A stretch of 64,000 nucleotides of DNA from Ariolimax columbianus (taxonomy: Eukaryota > Mollusca > Gastropoda > Stylommatophora > Arionidae). How positions within the stretch are numbered: the first letter of the stretch is position 1; each line of letters opens with the position of its first letter. Of this stretch, positions 46,700 through 61,991 are shown one piece after another. The stretch covers positions 7,068,544-7,132,543 of the forward strand of contig JAVGWX010000004.1 in assembly GCA_036924085.1 (NCBI GenBank), written 5' to 3'. Position numbers and translations under genes: made by a program. Under the pieces are notes generated by a model. The model ran no database searches, was not told where the DNA came from, and worked only from the letters and a program-made list of their open reading frames with translations.

Positions 46700-47290
46700 T
46701 TGGAACTGAGAATGTCAGGACATCATGCACGCATGAAAGCTGGATAACTTAATATAGGACTTTAAAAGCAGGAAACATGATATAATTGGGGTGGCTGAAA
46801 TCAGATTGATGGAAACATGATTCTTAGAAAATGAGAACTATTTATTGATATACTCAGGTAGAGGACAACGCAAACATGACCGTGGATTGCTACTAAAGAA
46901 TGAATTAATAATGGGAATAGCAGGATTCTGGACATACAATCCCATATCGATAATGACAGCAATAAGCGCATAACCTTGCGATGTGTCCACAGTGCAAACC
47001 AACGCTCACACAAAGATTACTGTGAGGAAGACATCCAAGAGTATTATGAAGATTGCTTTTACAAGTATCAAAACAATAAATACAACACATGTACTAGTAG
47101 TGGTGGGTGATATGAACGCTAACATTGGAGAGGGCAAACATGCAATCATAGTGATAGGAAAAATAATTGAAAGAAGAGATAATGTTATACAATTGAGTGA
47201 TGGTAATCAAACTATTGTATGCAATACTTTCTTTGAACAACACACGATGGCTCTATACACATGAACAAGTCCAGATGATAAACGACTCGT
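46700..47290 (+). pseudogene. RTE-like LINE endonuclease fragment
   Basis: The plus strand reads DIIGVAEIRLME (46773), YLLIYSGRGQRKHDRGLLLK (46840), AGFWTYNPIS (46920), then in the ORF 46983-47264 LVVVGDMNANIGE and NTFFEQHTMALYT, and TSPDDKRLV after a stop in the W codon. The APE endonuclease order (x-E-V-R-W, Y-S-G, G-D-x-N-A, N-T-x-F, Y-T-W-x-S-P-D) is complete, with catalytic G-D-M-N-A present. No RT follows. Confidence 0.7.
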
Positions 47291-49374
47291 TAACGCGCAC
47301 AAAAGAGTAACCTAGTCAAGAGTAACCTAGTTATCGTTGGCATTCGCAAACAACAATGGTAACACGTCACTTTCAATTATCAACAATTGTCATTAATACT
47401 TTACTAATGAGTTGCTTACTTATCACATATCTGATGGTGAACAGTACTTTGCTGTCAACATTGGTGCACTCATACGTAATTGTATAGTCAGAGACACTAG
47501 ACATTAGGTTATTTTAAATGTGAAACATATGTATTGTGTATGTCATTTTTAATTATAATTCTTTAGATTAGTATCTAGTATTGAGGGTTGAGGATTAGAA
47601 GTGGGGGCGGAAGGGGGCAACGGGGTGAGTGTTGATGGTGACGGTGAGATGTAAGTAAATTATTCGAATCAAACGCCAAAGCAACAAATACAGATGCTGC
47701 TTTCAAATGTCTGAATCCCAATGTTCTTGCATGCAGATGTGATGTATTCGTTTCTTGGACGTTGCTTTCTTTGTTTGTTCTAAATTGTGCATTCCATTAT
47801 AGGTAATATGAGACCTGCACATTTCATACTGTGCTCACGTCAAGACAATTTATCGTTGCGTCTATTTGCTATTAGTTGTCTATGTGCTCTATAACGTTAA
47901 GCATATGTTGGTTTGACAATATTTCTGTCCAGCTCATTTGGTAAATCTTGTGATAGAACGCCTTCTAAGGTATTTTAATCATCTTGTATTTAGTGAAAAT
48001 GTTTTAGAGACCTACAACCTTCTAAGCTAGTTATGTTTAGCAATTATTTATTTACCAAACTCAGTATTGATATTTATATTGGAATTGATTACAATTTTTA
48101 TTTCTCCTGGAATTTCATTTAACTAATGCGTTTCCAGTTTACATATCAACCATTCTTTGTAATGAATTGCCCCAAATATGAAGACATTTGCACTTGAGCA
48201 ATTGTCTTTTCCTCAATAATAATATACATTCTTACGCTAGTATTATAGTTTTGATTTACTGGCATTCATCTTTATACCAAATGGATTGGCTGTACTGTTA
48301 TCTTCCAACTCGAATATGTTATGCTCATATCTGGTAGTGCTGGTCGACATGCTTCTGAGAGTGTCTTCAATCCATCCCCACTTTCTCTCACAAATGTCTT
48401 GCTATATTTTTTTGCTAGAACGTCTGGTCATCTGTGACAGAAGTATGCGATATATGCACTTGTAAGCTTACGCCTAATGTGCGGGTGCGATACCGTTAGT
48501 AACATGCCATTGAATCAGAATGCGCTGACTGGAAGATATACTGGTTAACATGTAAAAAAAGCGCTCCGCCCAAAGTGCAAAGGACCATGGGAAGATATAA
48601 AACCTGTACAGGTACAGAAAACATTACATTAGAGCAGCTCAAATGTCTAGTGACGACGAAATCGAAGTAGAGACCGGATTAACAACTAGACATGTCGTTC
48701 AAAGGCAATTAACGGACATGCATGCGCTGGTAGTTGAGATTGGCTCACGTATATCCCAACCTGGGCAAGCATGATGGACTCAACATTCCTAGCTAAAAAG
48801 GGAGTGTTAATTGCAGTTATAAAGGCTATGGATAATTGGTAACGAAGATTTTTTTTTAAAAATGGTGATAACGTTGATAGATAGAATATATTGTTACTAG
48901 TGGTTGAATTATAATTCGGGGATAATGCAAAAAATATACATATTATGCCAAGATGTATTATGAGACGCGTTTAGCAAATTAGGTTTCTCAAAGATACAGA
49001 TTACGTTTTAAGGGGTTAGACTCGACGCCGTGGGTGTTGCATTTTTTGTTTAACTTCTGATTGATGAAAATGAGATGTGTTTACTGCATTGTTGTTTTGG
49101 AATACACGACATTTACAAACTGGTGTATGTTAAGTGCAATTATCCAGTTATACTTTTGATGTAGATATGTGGATATTTAGTTAGTGTAGAAATGGTTTTT
49201 TTCTGCATTCCTAAAGATATCTGTTTTATTCAGCTGTCAAATGTAATATTGATGAATTGATTGTTGGTGATGCTGTCATGGAATCGAAGGAGTGAATCAA
49301 TTGTCATGTAATATGGATGCAATTATTGATAGTGTTGCTGTAAGAGAGCGGATTACTTATTACCGTCAGTAGTA
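47291..49374. other. Intron 3, unassigned
   Basis: Two kilobases of AT-rich DNA with a purine/G-rich patch near 47600; no gene or known repeat recognised. Confidence 0.4.
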
Positions 49375-49381
49375 CATTATG

Positions 49382-49387
<6 letters not shown>
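49375..49387. repeat. Target-site duplication of SINE, left
   Basis: CATTATGTTATAT here is repeated exactly at 49650-49662. Confidence 0.85.
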
Positions 49388-49412
<25 letters not shown>

Positions 49413-49649
49413 GCGTTCGCCTTATTTCTCTAATCCCCAAGGCGGTGTGCATTGCACTGCGTTTTTATTTTGCGCCTGTCGGCCCAGTGCATCTGACTTC
49501 AGCATGCATTTTATGTAAGGGTCTGCTTCCTCCTGCATTTTCTAAGGGTTTGCTTCCCCGGGGTAACGGCCGGTGCTGAGATGGGGATCGAACCCAGCAC
49601 GTTCTGGTTGTGAGCCGTGTCACTTAACCACTAGGCCACGCCGTCCCCT
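49388..49649 (-). mobile_element. tRNA-derived SINE, well preserved
   Basis: The reverse complement is nearly identical to the 23721 SINE: same A box, B box (complement of GGGATCGAACC at ~49583), body and a tail of about 25 A (T run on the plus strand). A perfect 13-base target duplication flanks it. Its sequence freshness suggests relatively recent family activity. Confidence 0.9.
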
Positions 49650-49662
49650 CATTATGTTATAT
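49650..49662. repeat. Target-site duplication of SINE, right
   Basis: Exact repeat of 49375-49387. Confidence 0.85.
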
Positions 49663-49771
49663 GAAAGAGTAGGCTTCCTTTTCGTTTGTTTTGGTTTTAA
49701 CGAATGGTGTATGTACATAGGGAATAGTTGTAGCCAGGAAAGGCTAACCAGTCCTAACGAAAACATTGGAC

Positions 49772-49825
49772 TGATATGTTTCTGTATCCTGGAGAAAGAA
49801 AGATTTACCACCTATTACGGATAAC
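49772..49825. repeat. 54-bp donor segment of an inverted copy at 50689-50742
   Basis: The reverse complement appears at 50689-50742 with one mismatch (C against A at the CTGTATC[C/A]TGG position). Confidence 0.9.
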
Positions 49826-49976
49826 ACCTACCGTTAGAGGTCTGTGCTGTGACACTAGCAGTGTGTACGGCGCACGTGCGTACGCTGATAATTCACCCAT
49901 AATGCAAGAGGTTTGGTTGAGGTTCATATTGATCAATAATACGTGGGGAAAGAACCATGCATATACATATATATAA

Positions 49977-50158
49977 TGTGCGTGTGTGTGCAGTGTGCGT
50001 GGAGTGTGTTAGGTGTGCGTGTGTGTTATGTGTGCGGTCTGTGGGTGTATGTGTTTTCCTGTGTGCGTATGGTGTGTGTGTGTGTTGTGTGTGCATGATG
50101 TGTGTATGTTTTGTGTGTGTGTGTGTGTGCGCAGTGTGTGTATATATAGCGTGTGGCT

Positions 50159-50191
<33 letters not shown>

Positions 50192-50580
50192 TAAATATAT
50201 GTGTGTGGTGGATTTGGGATGAATGGGCATATGTGCATTGTGTGTATAGTGCATGTGTTTGGTGATTGGTATTTGTGTATGTGTGTGTGTGATATTGTGT
50301 GTGTTTAATGTATTCAGTGATTGTGTATATGGTGCATGTGGGATGTGGAGAAATGATTAGTGTGTGGTGAATGTATGTATGGTGAAAGTGTATGTGTGTG
50401 TGTGTCTGTGTGCGTGTGTGTGTGTGCGTGATGTGATGTATGTGGTGTGAGTGGGGTGCATGTGTGTCGTTTGTGTGTAAGAGTGTGGTGCGTAGTGTTT
50501 TTTAGGGCGGTGTGTGTGTGCTGGATACATGGGCAATGTGTGCGTGCGGTTTATTTGTTGTGTTTATGTGTGAGACATGT
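49977..50580. repeat. TG-rich compound microsatellite
   Basis: About 600 bases of TG runs broken by TGTGCGTG, TATATA and GATGTGTG variants. ORFs on both strands across it only translate the repeat (C/V/F on plus, H/T on minus). Confidence 0.9.
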
Positions 50581-50636
50581 TTATCACATGCTTATCTGCG
50601 TCGTTAATCATTGTAAATCGATTTTGTAATTATGAT

Positions 50637-50688
50637 GTTCCTTTTATGATGACAATGCCATCTGCAAATTCGATGATACATATTCTTT
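50637..50688. repeat. 52-bp direct duplication, copy 1
   Basis: Begins GTTCCTTTTATGATGACAAT; identical to 50743-50794. Confidence 0.9.
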
Positions 50689-50742
50689 GTTATCCGTAAT
50701 AGGTGGTAAATCTTTCTTTCTCCATGATACAGAAACATATCA
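50689..50742. repeat. Inverted 54-bp copy of 49772-49825
   Basis: It sits exactly between the two 52-base direct copies, with one mismatch to its donor 0.9 kb upstream. Confidence 0.9.
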
Positions 50743-50794
50743 GTTCCTTTTATGATGACAATGCCATCTGCAAATTCGATGATACATATTCTTT
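50743..50794. repeat. 52-bp direct duplication, copy 2
   Basis: Identical to 50637-50688. Confidence 0.9.
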
Positions 50795-50850
50795 CTCCCT
50801 GGATCTTAAAACAATGTTTCTTTTTCTGGTACCTTCTAAGTTCTTTCATT

Positions 50851-52390
50851 ATGATATCATACTATAGAATACATAGGTACTGTCATAGTAACATAGTAAC
50901 AGAGCAAATGCACAAAACTGAAGCAGCAATAGTCCAGTGTTTCGTTCTGCAAGAAACCATACATAGTTCTTGGTTACACTCGATGTTAACGTGTACTGAT
51001 AGACATCTCGATCTAATTTTTGATTTCGAAGGTATTCATAATTGTTGTTAATAGTTAAATGATAAATGGCTATGTATCTAGGTTATGTTCTTAAATCACT
51101 TTAATTAAACTATATTATACATCTGCTATTGTGAGAACAGGAAATATGACAACATTTTTATGATCAGTTATTTCTAGACGAAACGAAATCCTGACAATTA
51201 TACGCTTTCTGAAAACACAATTTATTGTCTTGGTTGTTTTTAAAAAATACAAAACTTGTAGTTCTCGACTTTAATGACTCTAACGAAGGCAGAAGTCGAC
51301 TCAAGGCTATGTACACTTCCGCACAGCGTTCCGTGGAAGGACACTGGATTTGTCAAATAATATCTTCTTCTTTAGTCGGTATGCAGAAAACATTAAACAA
51401 AGTCACCACTTCAATGAAAGAAAGTATTGATCCAAAGCCGGTAGACGAACAGTGGCTATTTGCCACTCACCAATAACAGGATAAGTGTCGGGAACAAAGC
51501 CAGGCCCTGTATACTACATTTATGGACTCTGTGTACTGACTCGATTTATTATTTTAATCAATTTACAGTATTGTCTGTGTTTGTATGTTTTACAACTGTC
51601 GATTACGCCTCTGGTGTAGATACGGTGGTTCCCGCTTCTGACTTCTTCTCGTGATGTGTCCGCCCAGACTGTATTGCTACCTGGTGTGCCTTTACAGTCT
51701 TAAGTTGAATGTACGATTCAAGTTCCCAACTCGATTAGCGGTATTGATGATCTGGCGATTCTCTTAGGAATTGTTGCCTAATCGAATATGAATATATAAT
51801 GCCCTTACAAACTGCTTGTTGACGTGCAACGAAATTATAATATATCTAAATACATCTTTGGCTATGTTTAGGAATCCATCACTGAATATTTACATACTCC
51901 CATTGTTCAATTGCTTGTATGTTTGTAATACCAATAACGCGTATTAAGAATAGTTCACCTCCCTTGATCAACTGGTTAGATATGAATGTGTTTAAACTTA
52001 TCAGATATATCGTGGGTGCATCTATAATATTCTCGTGTATGTTCTCATGCAAATCGCCTTAGTTAGTTTACACCACTATGTTTTTTGATGTAAATATGTT
52101 CTAATTTATTTAAAAACGAATATGTGTCTATGTTATCAATCCATTTATTGGTTTAGTTGGTATCTAAGGCCAAATGAAAATTTTTCATATGTATCTTTGT
52201 CATTAACTAATATGCATTGCTTTCCAGCCATGTATGTTAATATCGAAATGGGCGCTGCTACGGAGGGCACTGTAGCCGTCAGTTATTACTATATTTTCAC
52301 GGGATACAATGTATTTACTTAGGATACAACACACTATTTATAATAATGCCAAGAAAACAATGAAACCATCTAAGATAGTGGACAGACATA
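50851..52390. other. Intron 3, unassigned
   Basis: The plus ORF 51225-51476 (83 codons) follows a TTGTAG string but has no known domain; its reading could not be tied to the host gene. The rest is AT-rich. Confidence 0.3.
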
Positions 52391-52393
52391 TTA

Positions 52394-52550
52394 TCTCTCT
52401 CGTTCTCCCTATCTCTCACTCGTTCTCTCTCTCACACATACATACACACACAAACATAAACTCCCATACCTACGAAAACAAACTCCCACACATACACAAA
52501 TATACACACATGGATGTGTAAACACATACATACACACACACGAATCAACA
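52394..52550. repeat. CT- then CA-rich low-complexity tract
   Basis: TCTCTC-rich sequence passes into CACACATACA-type repeats; a short TA run follows at ~52580. Confidence 0.85.
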
Positions 52551-52668
52551 CTACGGCTGATGTACACAAGAAATAGATAATATATTATATATATATGTTC
52601 TCAATACATTGATTATGATTGAGGTTATTTTGTTTGGGGTTGGTCGTGTACCATTTTTCGAGCACTGT

Positions 52669-52875
52669 TGGCGTACATTGATGTTTTTAACTGTAATCCT
52701 CACTGTTAACGTATATTTATATTCTTACCTGTAATCATCCCTTTTAACGTATATTGATGTTCTAAATTGTAATCATCACTGTTAACGTATATTGATGATC
52801 GTAACTGTAATCATCACTATTAACGTATATTGATGTTCGTAACTGTAATCGTCACTGCTAAAGTATATTTATGTT
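52669..52875. repeat. 38-bp minisatellite, about five copies
   Basis: The unit is near GTTAACGTATATTGATGTTC followed by GTAACTGTAATCATCACT. Outer copies are more diverged than inner ones. Confidence 0.9.
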
Positions 52876-54834
52876 CTTCAAGGAAATGAGACTAACGTCT
52901 TGTTAAACAAAACATGTTAATCATACATGTTAGTCAGTGTCATGTAAAATATACTGACCAAAACAAAACTCCCACCTCGTCTTCCTCGAAATACTTTCTG
53001 GAAAATATATGTTTTTTTTGGCATTCTTATCTAGCGTTGTGTGATATCAATTTGATCACCGTTTTGGGGAGCAACATCCAGAAGACATATATAATAGCAC
53101 ACCTGATTGGAGAATATTGAGCCACTTTTATTAACACGTTCGGGATGCATAAAACGCCAATGTAACCCAATACGTAATGCAATTTTCAGTGAGCAAAAAG
53201 AGTAAATTTACTCGTAATGAGCAACAAATATAACAACAACAAATTTATTGTTCTGCACTTCACGTGTCATTATTAAAGTATATGTCCCGTCTGTTCATGC
53301 CCTCTTGCTTTTGCCTCTTAGATTCCCTGCTCACCTTTAGGGGCGCCCTTTATTATATCGTCTGATCCTCCGAGATCTCATCATCTTAGTTACGTTTACG
53401 TCTCTTCTATCCAACTGTTTGAGTGCTACTTCTTCTGCGGTCTATTGTTTTTCTCAATAACCCTCGAAACACTTACAACTGTTTGACCGAATAACTCCTT
53501 TACATCCGTAATTCTAACAATCCATTTCTTCGTGCATGCATATTCATTCTTGGGGTTGCTAACGGTTTAACCTAACAGTCATTTCTACCTACATATGTTG
53601 TCATTCTTCAAGTGGCGAAAGGATTATCCTAACAATCATTGCTACATCGCTTTTTAGTCAATTTCGACGTGATAGTCCGACGTCTAGTTCATATCCGATA
53701 ACCGTTCTTTGTATTTTCTCAGGCCGTGCGTCTCTTTTCTGAATATGCATCCAGTGAGTGGACCTCGTACGATGTTGCGCTATAATTGTTCATGCCTTGG
53801 GGCAATTGAGTTGTCAGTCTAAATATCTGCCAAATTGTTCACTTTTTGGATATGGATTCGATAAACTCCTTTCGCTTAGCGCATCGTGTGATTGCGTGCT
53901 CACGCTTATGTCTAACCGTATGAATCAAAAATACGGCCAGCTCGAAATTCTCAAACATTGATGAAATAAAAAACCTCTTTGTGAACCTTGATGCTGTCAC
54001 ACCTGCATCATTAACTTAACAGCTCGTATTGCCAGACGGATCGTATATGTCTTCTTCATGGCATTATTACTTGCGATCTACTGGGGCTTAGCACATTAAT
54101 CAACAATCTGCAAACAGACAAGCAGTTTTCTATTTGCTCTAGTATTTTTAACTTTATCTAATTTTATATTCGAATCTCTAGATTATGTGTCCTATCGTTC
54201 AATGCCATGTTTCTCTATTTACCTGCAGGTTATATGGCAAATAGTATCTTTTGCTACTGGCTTGCATCTTTCACAATATGGGGCCCATCCATCAAACCAT
54301 CTTACTTCGATTGCTTATTCCAACTATTTGTGCCATTTTCTGTATATAAACCTTCGTATTTAACGATGTCTGACTACTATAAGTCAATAGTCATTGATAA
54401 GTATTTGATTAAATAAGCAAGTATTCTCTTAATATTAGGTTTGGCCATCTGGCATGTTTTCGTTCTAAATATGTTGATCAATTTCTATTTGGAGTTCATT
54501 AAAAATGTATATGTTTCACATTTAATAATTTGTAAGTGAAATAATATTATCAACATGCCAAAATCCACTTTAGTCTGCAGTACGCTGTATGCTTATATCC
54601 TCTTCTATTCTGCGTGCCTCGTGTATCATTCTACCTAGTTATGCCATCTTCTAGACTGCCTGCCACGTGTTTGATGCTAACTAGTTATGTGAGGCTCTAA
54701 CTTCATACAACTATCTTTATCAATGTTTAATGTTCTAAGATTGCGTTTCCGATAATTACAGATTTTATAGATTGAAACTGTTTTCACATTTTCCGTGCAA
54801 TGTTTTAGTTTCGTTCTTAGCACCACTTCCTTCT
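52876..54834. other. Intron 3, unassigned
   Basis: About 2 kb without recognised elements; ORFs at 52914-53120, 53758-53961 and 54207-54416 look random. Confidence 0.35.
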
Positions 54835-55430
54835 TACACCTAACGTCTTTATACTGGTTTAGAAGACTGCAGATTATGTGTACAACACGTTTCATTTACA
54901 TTACCTTGCTCTAAAAGCTATGCGCATTCAATGTATTCTTAGATGCATTAACTGTATCTGCGTCCACTACCTCCTGTGGCAATGCATTAGCAATCACGAT
55001 TCTCTGACAAAAAAAAAATTCAAAATATTTAATCTGGACTTATCTTTAGTTAATTTGTAGTTATGCCGTCTTGTTCTTGTGGGTGGCAATATTTTTAAAA
55101 AAAAGTTTTAGTCTAATTTATCAGTTTCTCTGATCATCGTATGAACCTGTATTAAGTCACTTCGAATGTTTTCTATTCTAGTCACGCTAGGCCGGTTTTT
55201 CTGAAGATTTCCTCATGACTGTAGTTCTGGAATCCCAATATCAGCTGTGTCGTTCTTTGTTTGTATTATTTCCAGCATGTTTACATTCGCTCTATGATAA
55301 TGACCCCACAGCTGTACACAGTACTCCAATCTATGTCTAACTAATGCTTTATAACCTCTAACTATCACTTCCTTGCTTCTATTTTTAATAAAGCACACAC
55401 AGTGAACATTACATTTTATTGTTGACTGCA
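54835..55430 (-). pseudogene. CR1-like LINE, 3' fragment
   Basis: The minus ORF 55213-55398 encodes KNRSKEVIVRGYKALVRHRL and EYCVQLWGHYHRANVNMLE. Further down the minus strand come NYKLTKDKSRLNI and VDADTVNAFKN-like text in other frames (55070-54930). The 3' end string GCAGTCTTCTAAACCAGTATAAAGACG (complement of 54843-54869) matches the plus-strand CR1 copy at 18835. It ends within about 30 bases of the exon 4 acceptor. Confidence 0.75.
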
Positions 55431-55459
55431 GTGACCATAATCTGTTCTACCATCTTTAG

Positions 55460-55636
55460 GTAACATACACAATTTTACAACTGTATATGATGACGTGAAT
55501 CCATGTCAAAACGAGAAGAGATATTATCCCGACGCTCTAACAGTGGACGTGACGTGTGATGGAGTTGATTATGCTTGGAGAATAAGACTTAAAGGACCAA
55601 TTGCACCAAGTATCTGCTCCATTAACATCTGTGGAG
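55460..55636 (+). CDS. Exon 4: F5/8C-like domain, second half
   Basis: The acceptor TGTTCTACCATCTTTAG precedes 55460 and the donor GTGAGT follows 55636. Two bases complete the Arg codon begun in exon 3, 58 codons follow, and the exon ends in phase 1. The text runs NIHNFTTVYDDVNPCQNEKR, LTVDVTC, YAWRIRLKG and SICSINICG. The closing C-S-I-x-I-C-G corresponds to the L-x-L-C-E-V-x-I-x-G end of F5/8C domains. Its four cysteines plus the one in exon 3 would form the domain's disulphides. The downstream exon, not found in the remaining 8 kb, would be expected to start another extracellular module. Confidence 0.8.
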
Positions 55637-56725
55637 GTGAGTTCCCTAACACTTAATGACTGGTAATCAGACTCAATCAGGAATTAATCACCCGTGACTA
55701 CTGCATGTTTGCTGCTGTTATCGATTTCGACAGCAGCACATCAAGAAGCACTGATGGAGTATATTAACCATCCAATATGCTTAAACCACAATGTTCACGT
55801 GATACTCAAAGTGACAGTCCATAAATAGTATCGTGCAATATATATATATATTGGATTGCGGTGTTAGTCTTGCTGGAGATTTGCCAGTGGAAAATATGAT
55901 TGATCATGACTATCGAAATTGGCCAAGGGTCGTCATGCTACCGTTTCTGAGGTCGTGTCAGTTTGTTCTGTCGTTGGTATTGACTCAAAAATCCCGGATC
56001 GGAAAACCATGCTTGACCAGGGTTGTTGTTTTCACAACTTGTTTCCGGTTTCTGCACCGCTCCTTCTGACCATATTACACTTTTGTGTCCTTGAAATTGA
56101 CTGCTCCTAGGGTACGTTTGCATACTGCAATAATGAGAAAATACGAACAAGGTATTCTGCGGAACATGCCCATGAAAACAGGTTAAACATGCCTAATGCG
56201 ACTGTCAGATAGGCTAGTACAGTTGACGACGACACAGTGATCTACATCATTCAAGACATTGACCTCGATGTCCACACCTACACACGATGTGAGCCACTGT
56301 ATATGATTACCATTAGTTTTTTTAAATAACGATTACATTGTGTAATATCCAAAACGGTAAATTCTGTTGCACGAATTCATTTCTAATTTGGTCATTAAGT
56401 GATGGTATGTTATAAACCTAATGTGCAAACCGTTTGAAAATGCGAAACGTGAATAAATGACAGGTCCTACAATGTGACATCCAACCATTGTCCCCATCAG
56501 AAAACAAAATATACAGTCTGGTAAAAAAGAAAAATAAACACAAAAATGCAGGAAAATTAATGTAACAGTGCACACAAGGAAGTATGCTAATATGCTCCAC
56601 TGTTGGCAAGATAGCCACTTGCATAACACATAACTTCCTAGTCGTAGGATATGGAAACTAGACAAAGTAATGCTTTGCTGCTGTGTGTTATCTTGCTTGA
56701 TAACTGCTGCCGCCGTGTAAGGTAG
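55637..56725. other. Start of intron 4, unassigned
   Basis: No in-phase exon with good splice sites and no recognised repeat. The 110-codon minus ORF 56333-56665 shows no motif. Confidence 0.35.
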
Positions 56726-56729
56726 ACAT

Positions 56730-60125
<3,396 letters not shown>

Positions 60126-60129
60126 TGAG

Positions 60130-60386
60130 TCTCGTCGAAAGGCGAAAGCCAATCTCGACAGTTCGTCTCGCTGGGAATCATTCTCTCGCAAATAGCTTGT
60201 GACCGGAAATGGAAAGCAGGAATCGTGCCTAAAGGCCATGTCCTCGCCCGACCAACCGGTCAGTGAAGCGCAGGCCGGCAGGGAAAAATTGTCTCCAGTC
60301 CGAGTGAAAATCATCGCCTGGTCCGTTGGAATCCGTTCTGCTCAGAGCGCTGCCATCCCTCTTCTGGCGAGCCCTATCGGTCGAAA
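60130..60386 (+). other. Second copy of the rDNA 5' spacer
   Basis: It aligns along its length to the reverse complement of 24660-24905, including CGACAGTTCGTCTCGCTGG, TCATTCTCTCGC, GCCATGTCCTCGCCCGACCA and GAGCGCTGCC. It stops at CCCTATCGGTCG, a point that in the other copy lies ~158 bases before the 18S start. No 18S follows; LINE sequence begins within a few bases. Confidence 0.75.
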
Positions 60387-60391
60387 TATGT

Positions 60392-61918
60392 TTTGGAAAT
60401 ATATGCTGCCTCCAAGTAGGTTTTCGAACAGTGGGGATGGGCTTTGGTGTTGTTAGTGCGTTCATAGGGTCTTCGTGCATCTTTGTTTTGGCTATTTCTG
60501 CAAAGTTTCTCCGCCTTAGTTTCCCATTTCCAAAATTGTTTAGTCTCTGGTGCATTGGATGGTCAGTTAGTCTATTGAGTTTTTATGCTTGCTGCTGGGC
60601 TCTGCAGTCTCTTCTGTGGGTCATGGGTTGCAGTTTTGTAATCTTTTCATGTTCTACAATTGGCGTTAACTTCATGCCTCCTGTTATAACTCTCAAGGCT
60701 TGGTTTTGGAGTTAATTTCATCGCAGTTCGCCTTTGCTGCTGTTGTTCATGCCGCAATGCCATACTCGAGAACTAGTCTCACTCTTCCAGTGTACAGTTT
60801 CGTTAGTATACTTTCGTTTGCTCCCCAGCTTGTGCGAGCAAGTTTCCTTTTGATTGCCATTCTATCTCTGGCTCTAAGTCTTTTTCTCTGGATCTGACTT
60901 TTCCATGTCATGCGCCGATCAAATGTGACTCCCTGGTACTTTGGGTTGTCGTTTGCCTGCAGGTATTTGCCGTTAAGACTTATTTTGTGTTTTGGGGTTT
61001 GTTTGAATACGAGAATATCGTACATTTTTGTTTTTTCATCGTTTATTTTGACCAGCCATCAGTTCGCCCACTCTTCCAGCGATGTTAGGGCCTGCTGCAC
61101 CCGAATACTTGTTATGGTGAGATTCTTTGCAGAGGTCCACATAGCCATATCGTCTGCAAACATTGAGCTATGGACTCTTCTTGGTATATTCTTTGTTATG
61201 TTATTTATATATACCAGGAAGAGTGTGGGTGACAGTACTCCCCGTTGAGGTACTCCCTGCTCAAGTTCACCTTTTTGCTCATCTGCCCTTATACTTGAAC
61301 TCTGGCTGTTCTGTTTTTAAGGTAGTTGCTGATCCATTTGTACATTTTTCAACAAACGTTACTTCTTCGTAGAAAAAGTCCCTCTTTCCAGACTTTGTCA
61401 AATGCCTTTTCTAGGTTCACCCAAACCGATACTGTGTTTTTACTCCTGGTAGGCATCTTCTATTTCCTGGGCTATACGGGTGACCTGATCCTCAGTAGAT
61501 CGGTGCTGTCTAAAGCCTGCTTGCTGTGGAATTAGTATGCGTTTTTCTTCCAGATGCCACATTAGTCTTGCGTTTATCATACGTTCCATCAGTTTGCCTA
61601 CACAGCTCAGTAGACTGATAGGCCTGTATCCATTTGGATCTGTTTTGTCTTTTCCTTTCTTTGGGACTGGTACAAGTACTGCATCTATCGATGCCTTTGG
61701 TACAATACCCCTTTTCCAGCTTTGGTTCAGGACTGATAGTAACTTCCTCTTTGCTGTTTGGCCCAGCCCCATCAGCATTTCGTTTGTTACCCCATCTTTT
61801 CCGGGAGATTTCCTTTCTTTAACGTTCTCATGGCCGCTTCCATTTCATTCATTGTTTTTTTTGCAATCATGTGCTCCTCTTGTGCCATATTGATGCTGGC
61901 GTGCTCCTTTTGCTCTTC

Positions 61919-61991
<73 letters not shown>

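Larger units (their letters stand above)
50600..50850 (-). pseudogene. Possible reverse transcriptase palm fragment
   Basis: The minus strand reads FKIQGERICIIEFADGIVII, resembling a LINE palm (x-x-R-F-A-D-D-I-V-I-I) with one D replaced by G. Part of it is duplicated by the insertion described for 50637-50794. Only ~30 residues are legible. Confidence 0.35.
13992..55636 (+). other. Host gene: four-exon EGF / F5/8C-type secreted or receptor protein (partial)
   Basis: Four plus-strand exons join in one continuous frame of 535 coding bases (about 178 residues): signal peptide, EGF-like module, then two exons of an F5/8C-like domain. Every junction is phase 1 and every site is GT-AG. Introns are 2,717, 20,499 and 17,894 bases, filled with LINE, SINE and rDNA relics. 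No stop is reached and a donor follows exon 4, so more exons lie downstream. In molluscs this N-terminal arrangement occurs in large EGF-repeat receptors, some ending in tyrosine phosphatase domains, and in secreted fucolectin-like proteins. Which applies here cannot be told. A ligand-binding role outside the cell is inferred from domain type only. No promoter motif was identified. Confidence 0.72.

Noticed and set aside
49957..50265. Cysteine-rich small ORFs on both strands
   Set aside because: Direct translations of the TG/CA repeat.
51225..51476. Additional host-gene exon
   Set aside because: It would have to fall between exons 3 and 4, which already join in phase within one domain, and it has no recognised domain or clear donor.
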